Origin: Bacillota bacterium
Lineage (GTDB): Bacteria; Bacillota; Dethiobacteria; DTU022
Direction: 5' to 3'
Length of the DNA stretch: 33,336 bases
NCBI GenBank assembly: GCA_030611385.1
Contig: JAUWPV010000017.1
Span: 1-33,336, forward strand
The translations under genes were made by a program, and so were the position numbers. Under the pieces are notes generated by a model. It saw nothing but the letters and a program-made list of their open reading frames with translations, did not search any database and was not told the origin of the DNA. Each line of letters opens with the position of its first letter. Within the stretch, counting starts at the first letter, position 1. Shown in pieces: positions 33,243-33,336 of the stretch.

Positions 33243-33336
33243 CCCGGCGGGGACCTACTCTCCCGGGGGCTCGCGCCCCGAGTACCATCGGCGCTGGAGG
33301 GCTTAACTTCCGTGTTCGGTATGGGAACGGGTGTGG
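33243..33336 (-). rRNA. rrf: 5S ribosomal RNA, 3' part (5' end beyond the window)
   Basis: Read on the minus strand, the last 94 bases contain the conserved 5S core CCGAACACGGAAGTTAAGC, then GCCGATGGTACT and GGGAGAGTAGG. About 20-25 bases of the 5' end are missing at the window edge. The 16S and 23S genes would normally lie further right on the same strand. Confidence 0.95.

Overview
The window comes from a Bacillota (Firmicutes) bacterium with an acetogen-type or syntrophic metabolism. The evidence is the bacterial Wood-Ljungdahl carbonyl-branch cluster (cooC-acsA-acsB-acsC-acsD-acsE-metV-metF) beside a Gram-positive ctsR-mcsA-mcsB-clpC operon, AGGAGG-type ribosome binding sites almost everywhere, and sigma-A-like promoters. 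I cannot name the genus. Whether the organism makes acetate from CO2 or oxidises acetate or fatty acids syntrophically cannot be decided from these genes alone.

Left part (1-5473). The first bases probably hold the 5' end of a minus-strand gene cut by the window edge, preceded by a hairpin. A small plus-strand gene of unknown function with CxC and CxxC motifs follows, behind a consensus promoter. Then come minus-strand housekeeping genes: radA, nfo, a TPR protein with a C-terminal helix-turn-helix, and a YhaM-type OB/HD exoribonuclease.

Region 5474-8160. A 500-base gene-free stretch leads into two tandem plus-strand genes for exported, mutually related proteins that I cannot assign to a known family. 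Each has its own strong promoter, a shared ribosome-binding/start context and its own terminator. They are the least explained coding content of the window.

Region 8161-20346, all minus strand. Transcription runs right to left: cooC (nickel ATPase), acsA (CODH), acsB (acetyl-CoA synthase), acsC and acsD (corrinoid iron-sulfur protein), acsE (methyltransferase), metV and metF (methylene-THF reductase). A hairpin terminator follows, then crt and hbd (crotonase and 3-hydroxybutyryl-CoA dehydrogenase). Together these take methylene-THF to methyl-THF, pass the methyl group to the corrinoid protein, and join it with CO and CoA to give acetyl-CoA. crt/hbd work on C4-CoA intermediates.

Region 20347-26733, minus strand: ctsR-mcsA-mcsB-clpC with a recognisable CtsR operator at its promoter, then a trxB-mgtC pair.

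Region 26734-33336, mostly plus strand: a small Nfu-type Fe-S scaffold with its own terminator; a cysteine desulfurase-thiI pair for tRNA thiolation; a stand-alone ModE-like winged helix; a large, A+T-rich Wzy/O-antigen-ligase-like membrane protein with an extracytoplasmic domain and C-terminal TPR-like repeats; and a small membrane protein. The window ends in a heptamer repeat, a terminator and the 3' part of a 5S rRNA gene on the minus strand, so an rRNA operon enters from the right edge.
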